A DNA stretch of 64,000 nucleotides, taken from positions 5,505,001 through 5,569,000 of the forward strand of contig NZ_CP159837.1 of the NCBI RefSeq assembly GCF_040564635.1. Reading direction: 5' to 3'. The notes beneath the pieces were generated by a model, which was not told where the DNA came from, did not search any database, and worked only from the letters and a program-made list of their open reading frames with translations. Shown here piece by piece: positions 57,423-64,000 of the stretch. The stretch comes from Planktothricoides raciborskii GIHE-MW2. Its GTDB lineage: Bacteria > Cyanobacteriota > Cyanobacteriia > Cyanobacteriales > Laspinemataceae. Positions within the stretch are counted from its first letter, which is position 1; each line of letters opens with the position of its first letter. The position numbers were made by a program, and so were the translations under genes.

Positions 57423-57684
57423 CTTTGACGCCCAGACTAAATGATTACATTCTTAATTGTCAACGGTATAAGCAAGAAATTTATATCAAGAAATTTCTTG
57501 CTTATTTGTTATTCGTTTTGCGATTACAGCACTTTTCGATCTTATGAGGTACGTTTTAGCCTCCTTCGATGCCCCCAACCCCCCCTTTTTAAAGGGGGCT
57601 AGGGGTGATCGAGAGTATTTTATTACATCGCCAAGCGCTGTATTTAATCACCCAACAAATAACCAATAACTAACAACAAAGCAA

Positions 57685-58269
57685 TCAAGTATATAACTTA
57701 ACGACTATTCTGGTTAATTTACCCCCCAATTCGGCCACGGACGCTTGTTGTTGAGCATCTTTTAAATTCCCCTGGATATCAAAAGCTTCATAAGCTTGGG
57801 GAATACACTTTTGGTCTGGCAAAACCAACACCCCAATATTCCCCAGAATTGCTCGCAAATGAACCAAACCGCGCCAACCGCCAAAACCACCGGCAGCGGC
57901 ACTCATAATCACTGCCACTTTATCTCGAAAACAACTTAAAGCCATCGGGGGGTTTCCGGGTTCTGGACGAGAAGCCCAATCAATAGCATTTTTTAATAAC
58001 GGAGTGACGGAACTATTGTATTCAGGACAGGCAATTAATAACCCTTGATGGGATTTCATTAACTGCTTAAACTTGAGGACATTTTCCGGCAAGCCTTCTC
58101 TCGCTTCTAAATCTTCATCATAGAGAGGCATCGGCAAATCACGGAAGTCTAAATAAGTCACTTCAGCCCCAGCAGCTTTTGCCCCTGCTGCGGCAATTTT
58201 CACCAATTTTTTGTTAAAAGAATCGGTACGGGCGCTGCCAGCAAAAGCAAGAATTTTTGGTGCATTCAT
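57685..58269 (-). CDS. NAD(P)H-dependent FMN reductase
   Basis: 194 residues, flavodoxin-like fold. FAGSARTDSFNKKLVKIA is the phosphate-binding start, and ACPEYNSSVTPLLKNAIDW the flavin-contact motif of the NADPH-dependent FMN reductase family (ChrR, YieF, azoreductase-like). It reduces free flavin or quinones and chromate with NAD(P)H. AGGAG lies 10 nt before the ATG. It is in the same direction as, and downstream of, the Prx5 gene, 270 bp apart. Confidence 0.9.
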   Translation of the reverse strand: MNAPKILAFAGSARTDSFNKKLVKIAAAGAKAAGAEVTYLDFRDLPMPLYDEDLEAREGLPENVLKFKQLMKSHQGLLIACPEYNSSVTPLLKNAIDWASRPEPGNPPMALSCFRDKVAVIMSAAAGGFGGWRGLVHLRAILGNIGVLVLPDQKCIPQAYEAFDIQGNLKDAQQQASVAELGGKLTRIVVKLYT

Positions 58270-58463
58270 TATGCTTAAATCTCCTGTGAATGTTCTTCAG
58301 TGAATAGCGAATATTTTGTTCTGCTTTGATTGTGCATCACCGCTGATAGCAGCGGGTTAACAATATTAGCTTAAAAAAAGAGCCATTCAGCGGCTTTTTA
58401 TAATTTTGCAAAATGCAAAAAGTCTAATGTTCAACGGTTGCCAATCATTCAAATCAATATAGC

Positions 58464-58509
58464 AAAGGGGAAGAATTGAGAAAATTTATCCTCTCAATTC
58501 TTCCCCTTT
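58464..58509 (-). terminator. Perfect 18-bp hairpin after the Prx5 gene
   Basis: Arms 58464-58481 and 58492-58509 are exactly complementary, loop 10 nt, starting 31 bp after the Prx5 stop. On the minus strand it is followed by GCTATATTG rather than T's, so it may be a terminator or a stabilising structure. Confidence 0.65.
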
Positions 58510-58539
58510 CTCTATTCAGAAACCAACGGTAAAACCTGA

Positions 58540-59073
58540 TTACTTAGCAGATTTCAGGTAATTCAGCATGGTGTCTGCATCGGACACTTCAAAGGGATCG
58601 GTGGGGCAGTTGTCAGAATAACCGGGTTCCACAAACAGCTTTTCAATGTTGCCATCATTCACCACCATTGAATAGCGCCAGGAACGCATCCCAAAGCCCA
58701 AATTAGATTTATCAACCAGCATCCCCATTTTCCGGGTAAATTCACCGTTACCATCGGGGAGTAAGAAGACATTTTTTGCTCCTTGATGTTTGCCCCATTG
58801 GAACATGACGAATGCATCGTTTACAGATAAGCAAATGACTTCATCAACGCCTTGGGCTTTGATTTCATCATAGAGTTCTTCGTAGCGAGGCAAATGGGTA
58901 GAAGAGCAGGTGGGAGTAAATGCACCAGGAAGAGAAAATACAACTACCCGCTTACCCCCAAATATCTCTTGAGTGGTACGGTCTTGCCAACGAAATGGGT
59001 TTGGGCCTTCTACGGACTCATCTCTGACTCGGGTTTTGAACACGACATCGGGCACTTTTTCTACATGATGCAT
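58540..59073 (-). CDS. Type II (Prx5-family) peroxiredoxin
   Basis: 177 residues. The active site is [14 protein letters not shown], with the peroxidatic Cys in the order seen in Prx5/Prx[22 protein letters not shown] and [20 protein letters not shown] follow. Only one further Cys (YSDNCPTDP) could resolve. It reduces peroxides with glutaredoxin, glutathione or thioredoxin. AAGGA lies 7 nt before the ATG. It is the third peroxiredoxin encoded in this window. Confidence 0.93.
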   Translation of the reverse strand: MHHVEKVPDVVFKTRVRDESVEGPNPFRWQDRTTQEIFGGKRVVVFSLPGAFTPTCSSTHLPRYEELYDEIKAQGVDEVICLSVNDAFVMFQWGKHQGAKNVFLLPDGNGEFTRKMGMLVDKSNLGFGMRSWRYSMVVNDGNIEKLFVEPGYSDNCPTDPFEVSDADTMLNYLKSAK

Positions 59074-59387
59074 GGTAATATCCTTACTCTTGATTAGATG
59101 TTTATAACGATGAAATTAGAGCCATGAGAATTATCTCAGATCCCTAATGGGCTGATTTGACAACCCCTTAATTAACTTCGCAGTTTTTACTTAATCATAA
59201 TCAGTATGAGTTGTCAAGGCGATCTGTAAAAATATTCTCTATCCTCTACTGTGAGGTGCTTCTGGTGCTTCTGGTGCGGCGGTTCGGCCCTTCGGCTGCG
59301 CTCAGGACAGGCTTCGCTCACCGACCGAGGGGCAAAGGTGCGGGGGTGCGGGGGAGAATTTTTCTCCTCTGCTCCTCATCTCCTCAT

Positions 59388-59488
59388 CTCCTCATCCCGA
59401 TTGGCGGCTCCTCTGCTCCTCTGCCCCTCCGCCGTCGGCGGTCTCCTCATCCCGATTGGCGGCTCCTCTGCTCCTCTGCCCCTCCGCC
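59388..59488. repeat. GC-rich direct repeats of 46 bp
   Basis: Copies at 59388-59433 and 59443-59488, each running from CTCCTCATCCCGATTGGCGG to CTGCCCCTCCGCC, preceded by CTCCTCATCT tandem units. The wider segment 59270-59515 is much richer in G and C than its surroundings and has no convincing gene. Confidence 0.85.
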
Positions 59489-59529
59489 CCTCCCTCCGCC
59501 GACGGCAGACTCCTGCATTGAGGCTGAGA

Positions 59530-59886
59530 TTAAGCTTCCTGATTATCGGTGCCGACAAATTTACTGAGTAATCCAGAGACGAAGGATAGAACAATTGAAC
59601 CAATCACCGCTGGGAAAAAACCCGTGACATCAAACCCTGGAGTGAGATAAGCCACCAACCCAATGGAGATGGCGTTGACGACTAGCAGAAATAAACCCAA
59701 AGTTAAAATCGTCAGGGGTAAGGTCATCAGCACCAAAATTGGTCGGACGATCGCGTTGATTAATCCCATAATTATGGCGGCGATCGCGGCAGCGGTGAAA
59801 GTATCTAGGTTAAAACCGGGGACAATTTGAGCAGTAATCACCAAGGAAATTGCTGCAACCAACCAAGTTAGTAAAAACTGTGGCAT
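59530..59886 (-). CDS. Phage holin superfamily IV-like membrane protein
   Basis: 118 residues with four hydrophobic segments (FLLTWLVAAISLVITAQIVP; AIAAIIMGLINAIVRPILVL; LPLTILTLGLFLLVVNAISI; FPAVIGSIVLSFVSGLLSKF). The NAIVRP.L..LTLPLTILTLGLF block is the signature of the 4-TMS family PF04020, widespread in cyanobacteria. The name holin is historical; no phage genes are nearby and its function in the cell is unknown. GAGG lies 7 nt before the ATG. Confidence 0.88.
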   Translation of the reverse strand: MPQFLLTWLVAAISLVITAQIVPGFNLDTFTAAAIAAIIMGLINAIVRPILVLMTLPLTILTLGLFLLVVNAISIGLVAYLTPGFDVTGFFPAVIGSIVLSFVSGLLSKFVGTDNQEA

Positions 59887-60003
59887 AAATCAACCTCGCT
59901 GGAATATCATCAATCCCAATTTTAGCGATTTTATTGCCGATTCGGGTTAACTTTTCACAAGAGGGATAATTTATTTGGTGAATAGTCAACTATTTAATGT
60001 CCC

Positions 60004-61347
60004 TTAATTGGCCGCGATCGCCTCTGACCGAGCAGCATATCCCGCTGATTGCAATGCATTTACTAAAGTATGACTATCTTCTACCCGAAACTGTTGACCA
60101 AAGGGCACAAAAATGCGCTTAGTGGCACAATTTACAACTCCTACCACCGGAACTTTGGCGCGATCGGCTTCCCCTTTATTAGTCAGTAAAATATCTTTTA
60201 ACCGATGCTGTTCTTGAATATCCCCTGCTTGGTGGGTGCTGAGTTCTACCATCACCATTTTTACCTGTTCTATGGGTTCTGCATCTTCGAGAATAATTTG
60301 CACTTTGTCATCTCGTTGGTCTACTTTTCCCCAAATAATTAACCGACGATCTGCTTTGATATAAGCTTCAATGGGTTGATAGGACTTGGGAAAAATCACC
60401 GCCTCAGCAGATCCGGTGAGGTCTTCCATTTGCACAATGGCCATGCGATCGCCTTTTTTGGTAATCACTTCCTTGACTGCACTCAGCATCACAATGGCGC
60501 TAATAGTTTTCTTTTCTGAGGCATAATGAGCTAAATCCCCCAAATGAATTGGGCCAAGCAAGTGAGAAGCTGTTTGAATGGCTTTCAGCGGATGGTCAGA
60601 AACATAAAAACCCAGCAGTTCTTTTTCAAACTGGAGTTTTTCTTGGGGGCTAAAATCGGGACTATTGGGCGGGCTGGGTGCGACTTCAAATTCTGCTTGA
60701 TTCCCGTTATCATTGCCGCCAAAAATATCAAAAATATTCATTTGACCACTTTCTTTTTCTTTGGCTTTTTTTTGCGCCCAATCGAGCACCAGTCTCAAAT
60801 GGTCAATAGTTTGTTGGCGATTAGAATTTAGACAATCTAATGCCCCACATTTAATCAAAGATTCTAAAGTTCGGCTATTGACTTTATGCAAGTCTACTCG
60901 TTGACATAAATCCGGTAAAGATTTAAAAGGTTTTCCCTCTGCCCGCGCATCTAAAATGGAACGAATTGCTCCTTCTCCCACATTTTTAATGGCGGAAAGT
61001 CCAAACAAAATTTTGCGATCGCCCACCGGGGTAAAATCCACTTCTGACTCATTAATATTCGGCGGTTCTACCGTAATCCCCATACTGGTACAGTTGGCGA
61101 TATATTTATTCACCTTATCCTGATCGCCACTATTTGCCGTCAGCAGCGCCGCCATATATTCGGCGGGATAATTCGCTTTTAAATAGGCGGTTTGGTAGGT
61201 GACATAAGCGTAGGCAGTAGAGTGGGATTTATTAAAGCAATTAGAAGCCACTAACCCATTGCCTAACAGAAAATTGTGGTCTTTCACCACGCCGATATCA
61301 TAAACATTTTCTGTGCCTACTCGTTGACGAGAAACAATTTTAACCAC
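60004..61347 (-). CDS. dnaE-C: DNA polymerase III alpha subunit, C-terminal part with split-intein C-fragment
   Basis: 447 residues. Residues 1-36 are the C-terminal half of the cyanobacterial DnaE split intein: MVKIVSRQRV, then the block VYDIGVVKDHNFLLGNG and the splice junction LVASN (Asn36). The extein begins at Cys37 with CFN, as in Npu and Ssp DnaE. In trans-splicing this joins the extein to the N-terminal DnaE chain, encoded elsewhere, to make the replicative polymerase. The rest is the polymerase C-terminus (FNKSHSTAYAYVTYQTAYLK; OB-fold ISAIVMLSAVKEVITKKGDR). The start is GTG with GGGAG 8 nt upstream. Penultimate Ser35 is typical of this intein class. Confidence 0.96.
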   Translation of the reverse strand: MVKIVSRQRVGTENVYDIGVVKDHNFLLGNGLVASNCFNKSHSTAYAYVTYQTAYLKANYPAEYMAALLTANSGDQDKVNKYIANCTSMGITVEPPNINESEVDFTPVGDRKILFGLSAIKNVGEGAIRSILDARAEGKPFKSLPDLCQRVDLHKVNSRTLESLIKCGALDCLNSNRQQTIDHLRLVLDWAQKKAKEKESGQMNIFDIFGGNDNGNQAEFEVAPSPPNSPDFSPQEKLQFEKELLGFYVSDHPLKAIQTASHLLGPIHLGDLAHYASEKKTISAIVMLSAVKEVITKKGDRMAIVQMEDLTGSAEAVIFPKSYQPIEAYIKADRRLIIWGKVDQRDDKVQIILEDAEPIEQVKMVMVELSTHQAGDIQEQHRLKDILLTNKGEADRAKVPVVGVVNCATKRIFVPFGQQFRVEDSHTLVNALQSAGYAARSEAIAAN

Positions 61348-61388
61348 GCCGATAACTCCCGTAATAAACTACTAAATTATAATTGAAT

Positions 61389-61668
61389 CCAGAGGTAGGG
61401 TGGGCAGATCGTGGGGTAAAATTTACCCACTTTACCCCATGATCTGCCCACCTTTAGTCGCGGTGGGCAACTCACTTGTAAGCTTAGGACGAATGCCATG
61501 CGCCCCGACAATTTCTAATGTTGTATGATTTATTAAAAATGGTATAATAGTTTATCATAAATTTTCTTACCAGAAGTATGGTATGCAGGATTTTATCCGT
61601 AAAATTTGTTGTCTGTCAGTTCAATATCTGCCCACCTTTAGGATAATAGTTTATCATAAATTTTATCG
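61389..61668. repeat. Left copies of an interspersed repeat (AGAGGTAGGGTGGGCAG family)
   Basis: A first copy (61389-61545) contains a 22-bp stem around 61400-61452 and continues through CGCGGTGGGCAACT and TAAGCTTAGG to TTGTATGATTTATT. A shorter, degenerate copy follows (about 61547-61640), and TAGTTTATCATAAATTTTAT occurs at 61548-61565 (partial) and 61648-61667. A related copy in the same orientation lies at 63707-63890. Confidence 0.8.
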
Positions 61669-61761
61669 CAACTAATCTTTATCATACTCTGTCAAGTCTG
61701 GGATATTACTTTGAACTGAAGCGATCGGCTGTTCAAGGGGATCATCTGTTTAAATCATAGT

Positions 61762-62328
61762 CTAAGATGTGATTAGTTTTTGGATCCCTTGAATAAACAC
61801 TTGAAAGCTGCGGGATTTATTGGTGGTTAAGGATAGATAGGGAGCAATTTTTTTAGAATGTGTTCCGGCATAATATTCATTGACTAGATTTTTCAGTTCT
61901 TGTTTGGCAGAGTTAAGCAGATCGGGGTCACGGTATTTGCTGTTATTCTGTTGTTTACTGAGAGTATTATGTTTGAGGTTATAGGCTTTTTCAACAGCGA
62001 TTAAATCACCTAAAAACCAGGATTCTAGTTCGTGGCAGATGATCCGAATCATTACATTGCTTTGTTCCGCAGTTTCACAAATTTTTAATAGCTCAGATTT
62101 GAGTTCTTGACAATCATGGGAGTCTTGGTCATGGACAATCATAAATTTTGTGGTGGGACTAAAGCGAAAGGCTTCAATTTTTCTGGGGATAGATTTCGCG
62201 AGGTCTTGTTTGCCTTGATGGGAAATACAAATGTAGGTCATCTCAGCGGGAATCAGTTTAGATAATATGACCTCTAAAACGTTTTTTATCGAGGGTTCTT
62301 CTAATAAAAAAATTAGGTCATAACTCAT
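61762..62328 (-). CDS. DUF4276-like (predicted TOPRIM-type) protein partnered with an AAA ATPase
   Basis: 188 residues. An N-terminal Glu in LIFLLEEPS, the middle motif MIVHDQDSHDC with acidic residues, and IRIICHELESWFLGD match the DUF4276 pattern. This family is thought to have a TOPRIM-like nuclease or nucleotide-binding fold and usually sits beside an AAA/OLD-like ATPase. Its ATG overlaps the ATPase stop by one base (TAATG), so the two are translationally coupled. Likely the effector half of a two-gene defence-like module. Activity not demonstrated here. Confidence 0.75.
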   Translation of the reverse strand: MSYDLIFLLEEPSIKNVLEVILSKLIPAEMTYICISHQGKQDLAKSIPRKIEAFRFSPTTKFMIVHDQDSHDCQELKSELLKICETAEQSNVMIRIICHELESWFLGDLIAVEKAYNLKHNTLSKQQNNSKYRDPDLLNSAKQELKNLVNEYYAGTHSKKIAPYLSLTTNKSRSFQVFIQGIQKLITS

Positions 62329-63512
62329 TAGGGGGCAACTCCTTTAAACCAGCCTTGATTCCAGAGATATCCCGGTAAGTCTCCTGCTTTAAATAAATTT
62401 ATGAGAATTTCGTCATCGATCGCTTTTGAGATTTTTGCGATCCCTTGCTCTTTGGTTAGCCAAAAAATACTTTCTAAGGGAACAGCATTAAGAAATTCGG
62501 GAGAATGGGTAGAAACAAAAACTTGTCCCCCTCGGTGAGCATAGCTGGCAAATTCTTCAGCAAGTTCATGTAAAAGGCTGGGATAGAGTTGATTTTCCGG
62601 TTCTTCCACACAGAGTAAAGGGTGAGGTTTCGGATCGAATAGTAAGAGCAAATAGGCAAACATTTTCATTGTGCCATCAGAAACATAGCGATCGATAAAG
62701 GGGTCTTTAAAGGCTTCCTCTTGAAATTTGAGAATTAAGCGCCCATCTTCTGTGTTTTTGGCTTTTACTTGGGAAATGCCGGGGACTCTTTCTTTCATTC
62801 TCTGGAGAATCTGCTCGAATATTTCCGGGTGTTCTTGATAAATATATTGGGCAAATACTGCCATATTATCTCCGGTGGGAGATAGGTGTTCCGCATAGAG
62901 TGCATCTTTGCTGCCTCTAGCTTCACTAATATGAAAGTCGGAAACGTGCCAATTTTCGATGAATGAACGCAATGCACTAGCAGCTTTAAAGCGTTGGAAT
63001 TGTCCTAAGCCTTTAATCGCTAAAATATCGCTAGATTCGAGTTGTTGTTCTTGCGGTTTTAGGTCTTCATCGGCTTGGCTAAAATATTCCTCGTTGATAA
63101 TAGCGTATCCTTTCCCGTTTTGAAAGTCGATAAAGTGAAATAATTGGCCATGTTCGCCTCTTTTATAGCGCAAGATTTCTCGTTTAACCACAGGTCGTCT
63201 TTTCTCTTGCCCAACGATTAAAATATAGGTGACTAAGCGTTCATTTCCTAAGATTTCCATGCGAAACTTCAACTCTATTTCTATGTCTTCTTGTTCTTGG
63301 CCTCTGGTGACAACTTCGTTAAATCCGCCGCGAACTTGGAGTGCTTGACGGATATTATTTTTTAGGGCATCGCGCAGAAACTCAAAGACATCAAATAGGG
63401 TTGATTTGCCTGTACCGTTTGCTCCGATAATTACACAGAATTCCGGTATATGATTAATTTCTAGAGATTTAAATAGTCGATAGTTTTTTATTCTGATATA
63501 AACAATTTTCAT
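62328..63512 (-). CDS. AAA_21/OLD-like ATPase of a two-gene module
   Basis: 394 residues, ABC/SMC-type ATPase of the RecF/OLD branch. Walker A is IGANGTGKSTLFD (about 28-40). A long insert follows (about 80-240). The signature region is RYVSDGTMKMFAYLLLLF, Walker B LLCVEEPENQLYP, and the switch His is in VFVSTHSPEFLN. It has no nuclease domain of its own; the TOPRIM-like partner is the next gene, overlapping by one base. Similar ATPase-TOPRIM pairs include PARIS and class 2 OLD/Gabija-type systems, but the partner family differs. Position between repeat copies suggests a mobile cassette. Confidence 0.88.
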   Translation of the reverse strand: MKIVYIRIKNYRLFKSLEINHIPEFCVIIGANGTGKSTLFDVFEFLRDALKNNIRQALQVRGGFNEVVTRGQEQEDIEIELKFRMEILGNERLVTYILIVGQEKRRPVVKREILRYKRGEHGQLFHFIDFQNGKGYAIINEEYFSQADEDLKPQEQQLESSDILAIKGLGQFQRFKAASALRSFIENWHVSDFHISEARGSKDALYAEHLSPTGDNMAVFAQYIYQEHPEIFEQILQRMKERVPGISQVKAKNTEDGRLILKFQEEAFKDPFIDRYVSDGTMKMFAYLLLLFDPKPHPLLCVEEPENQLYPSLLHELAEEFASYAHRGGQVFVSTHSPEFLNAVPLESIFWLTKEQGIAKISKAIDDEILINLFKAGDLPGYLWNQGWFKGVAP

Positions 63513-63706
63513 GGGTTAATTTTATTTTATTGGCAAAAAAATTAATTAATGTTTGTTTTCGCGTTATTTTTTTTTATTTATCACATTTTAACATAATAAA
63601 TGAATGAAAAATACTTAATTTTGTGATTATGGGGGTAATTTGTAAAATTTTTGAATGGCCATTTCTAGGGTTAGCATAATTTTATCCTATCTGGGGAAGC
63701 TACTAA
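63513..63706. other. AT-rich upstream region of the AAA ATPase gene
   Basis: No gene. Presumably contains the promoter of the two-gene module; long T/A runs near 63560-63600. Confidence 0.4.
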
Positions 63707-63890
63707 TAGTTTATCATAAATTTTATCTCCAGAGGTAGGGTGGGCAGGATTTTCTCGGTAAAATTTTTCTCCTGTAAGGTGAATCCCTGCCCACCTTTCG
63801 GCGCGGTGGGCAACTGACTTTTAAGCTTAGGGTTCGGGGGATAATGCCCCGATAATTGCTACTGTTGTATGATTTATTCAAAATGGTATT
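63707..63890. repeat. Right copy of the interspersed repeat
   Basis: It starts TAGTTTATCATAAATTTTAT, then CTCCAGAGGTAGGGTGGGCA, an inverted CTGCCCACCTTTCG, GCGCGGTGGGCAACT, TAAGCTTAGG and TTGTATGATTTATT. Order and orientation match the copy at 61389-61545. No gene between it and the window end. Confidence 0.8.
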
Positions 63891-64000
63891 AGATAGCAGC
63901 AGCAGATCGCTATTCAGTGAAAATATCGTTAACAGAGGCGATCGCTATTTACAGCAGAGGAAATCACAAAAGTTTCTCTAGGTTATTGGAATAAATTTAA

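Noticed and set aside
59211-59571. Two overlapping plus-strand frames of more than 100 codons
   Set aside because: They are translations of GC-rich 46-bp direct repeats.
59530-59886. Prophage, because of the holin-like protein
   Set aside because: PF04020 proteins are ordinary chromosomal membrane proteins in cyanobacteria and no phage structural, lysis or integrase gene is near.

Overview
The window is chromosome from a filamentous, non-marine cyanobacterium, probably of the Oscillatoriales type. Reasons: the HIP1 octamer GCGATCGC is very frequent; there is a photosystem II small subunit (psb30/ycf12), a light-repressed hibernation factor gene (lrtA/hpf) with a long leader, a HetP-like protein, a CYP110-type P450, and the C-terminal half of a split dnaE gene that begins with a split-intein C-fragment, an arrangement known only from cyanobacteria. 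No rRNA, tRNA or CRISPR array was recognised.

Layout. 0-4 kb: an 85-bp tandem repeat, a kinase-like protein whose catalytic Asp and DFG Asp are both Asn, a lipoprotein and a truncated polysaccharide deacetylase, then about 2 kb without a convincing gene. 5.9-18.6 kb: housekeeping genes (rpoD, a sugar-nucleotide transferase/phosphomutase fusion, ssb, lipB, lrtA, prxQ, a Zn/Cd-type P-type ATPase, a DUF1830 protein, moaA). 18.6-28 kb: a plastic stretch with a tnpB broken by one in-frame stop, rpsD, a Cys-repeat secreted protein, a hetP-like gene, decayed genes, lepA, and an orphan ribbon-helix-helix protein. 28-33 kb: a histidine kinase-like protein lacking its phospho-acceptor His, and a TPR/CHAT pair.

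33.3-43.9 kb holds the most unusual block: eight genes on one strand in close order. They encode a GNAT-like protein, a Rieske oxygenase, a membrane protein, a GH3-family adenylating enzyme, a GNAT acyltransferase, a large fusion of an RnfD/UnbU-like membrane domain with an FG-GAP/UnbV propeller, a fatty-acid-desaturase-like enzyme and a UGT-type glycosyltransferase. This reads as a biosynthetic or membrane-modification pathway without a PKS or NRPS. The nearest known context for UnbU and UnbV is enediyne gene clusters. The product is unknown.

44-57.4 kb: a secreted 1-Cys peroxiredoxin, recJ, psb30, a secreted protein, CYP110, an AlkB-like dioxygenase, two diguanylate cyclases, endonuclease V, and a three-gene overlapping signalling operon (CheY-like, CheC-like, PAS-GAF-GGDEF) preceded by a fossil GGDEF tail. 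57.6-64 kb: an FMN reductase, Prx5, a holin-like protein, split dnaE-C, and a two-gene AAA ATPase + DUF4276 module bracketed by related direct repeats, which looks like a mobile defence cassette. Short tandem and palindromic repeats are scattered between genes throughout. All functional statements come from reading motifs by eye; no database search was run.
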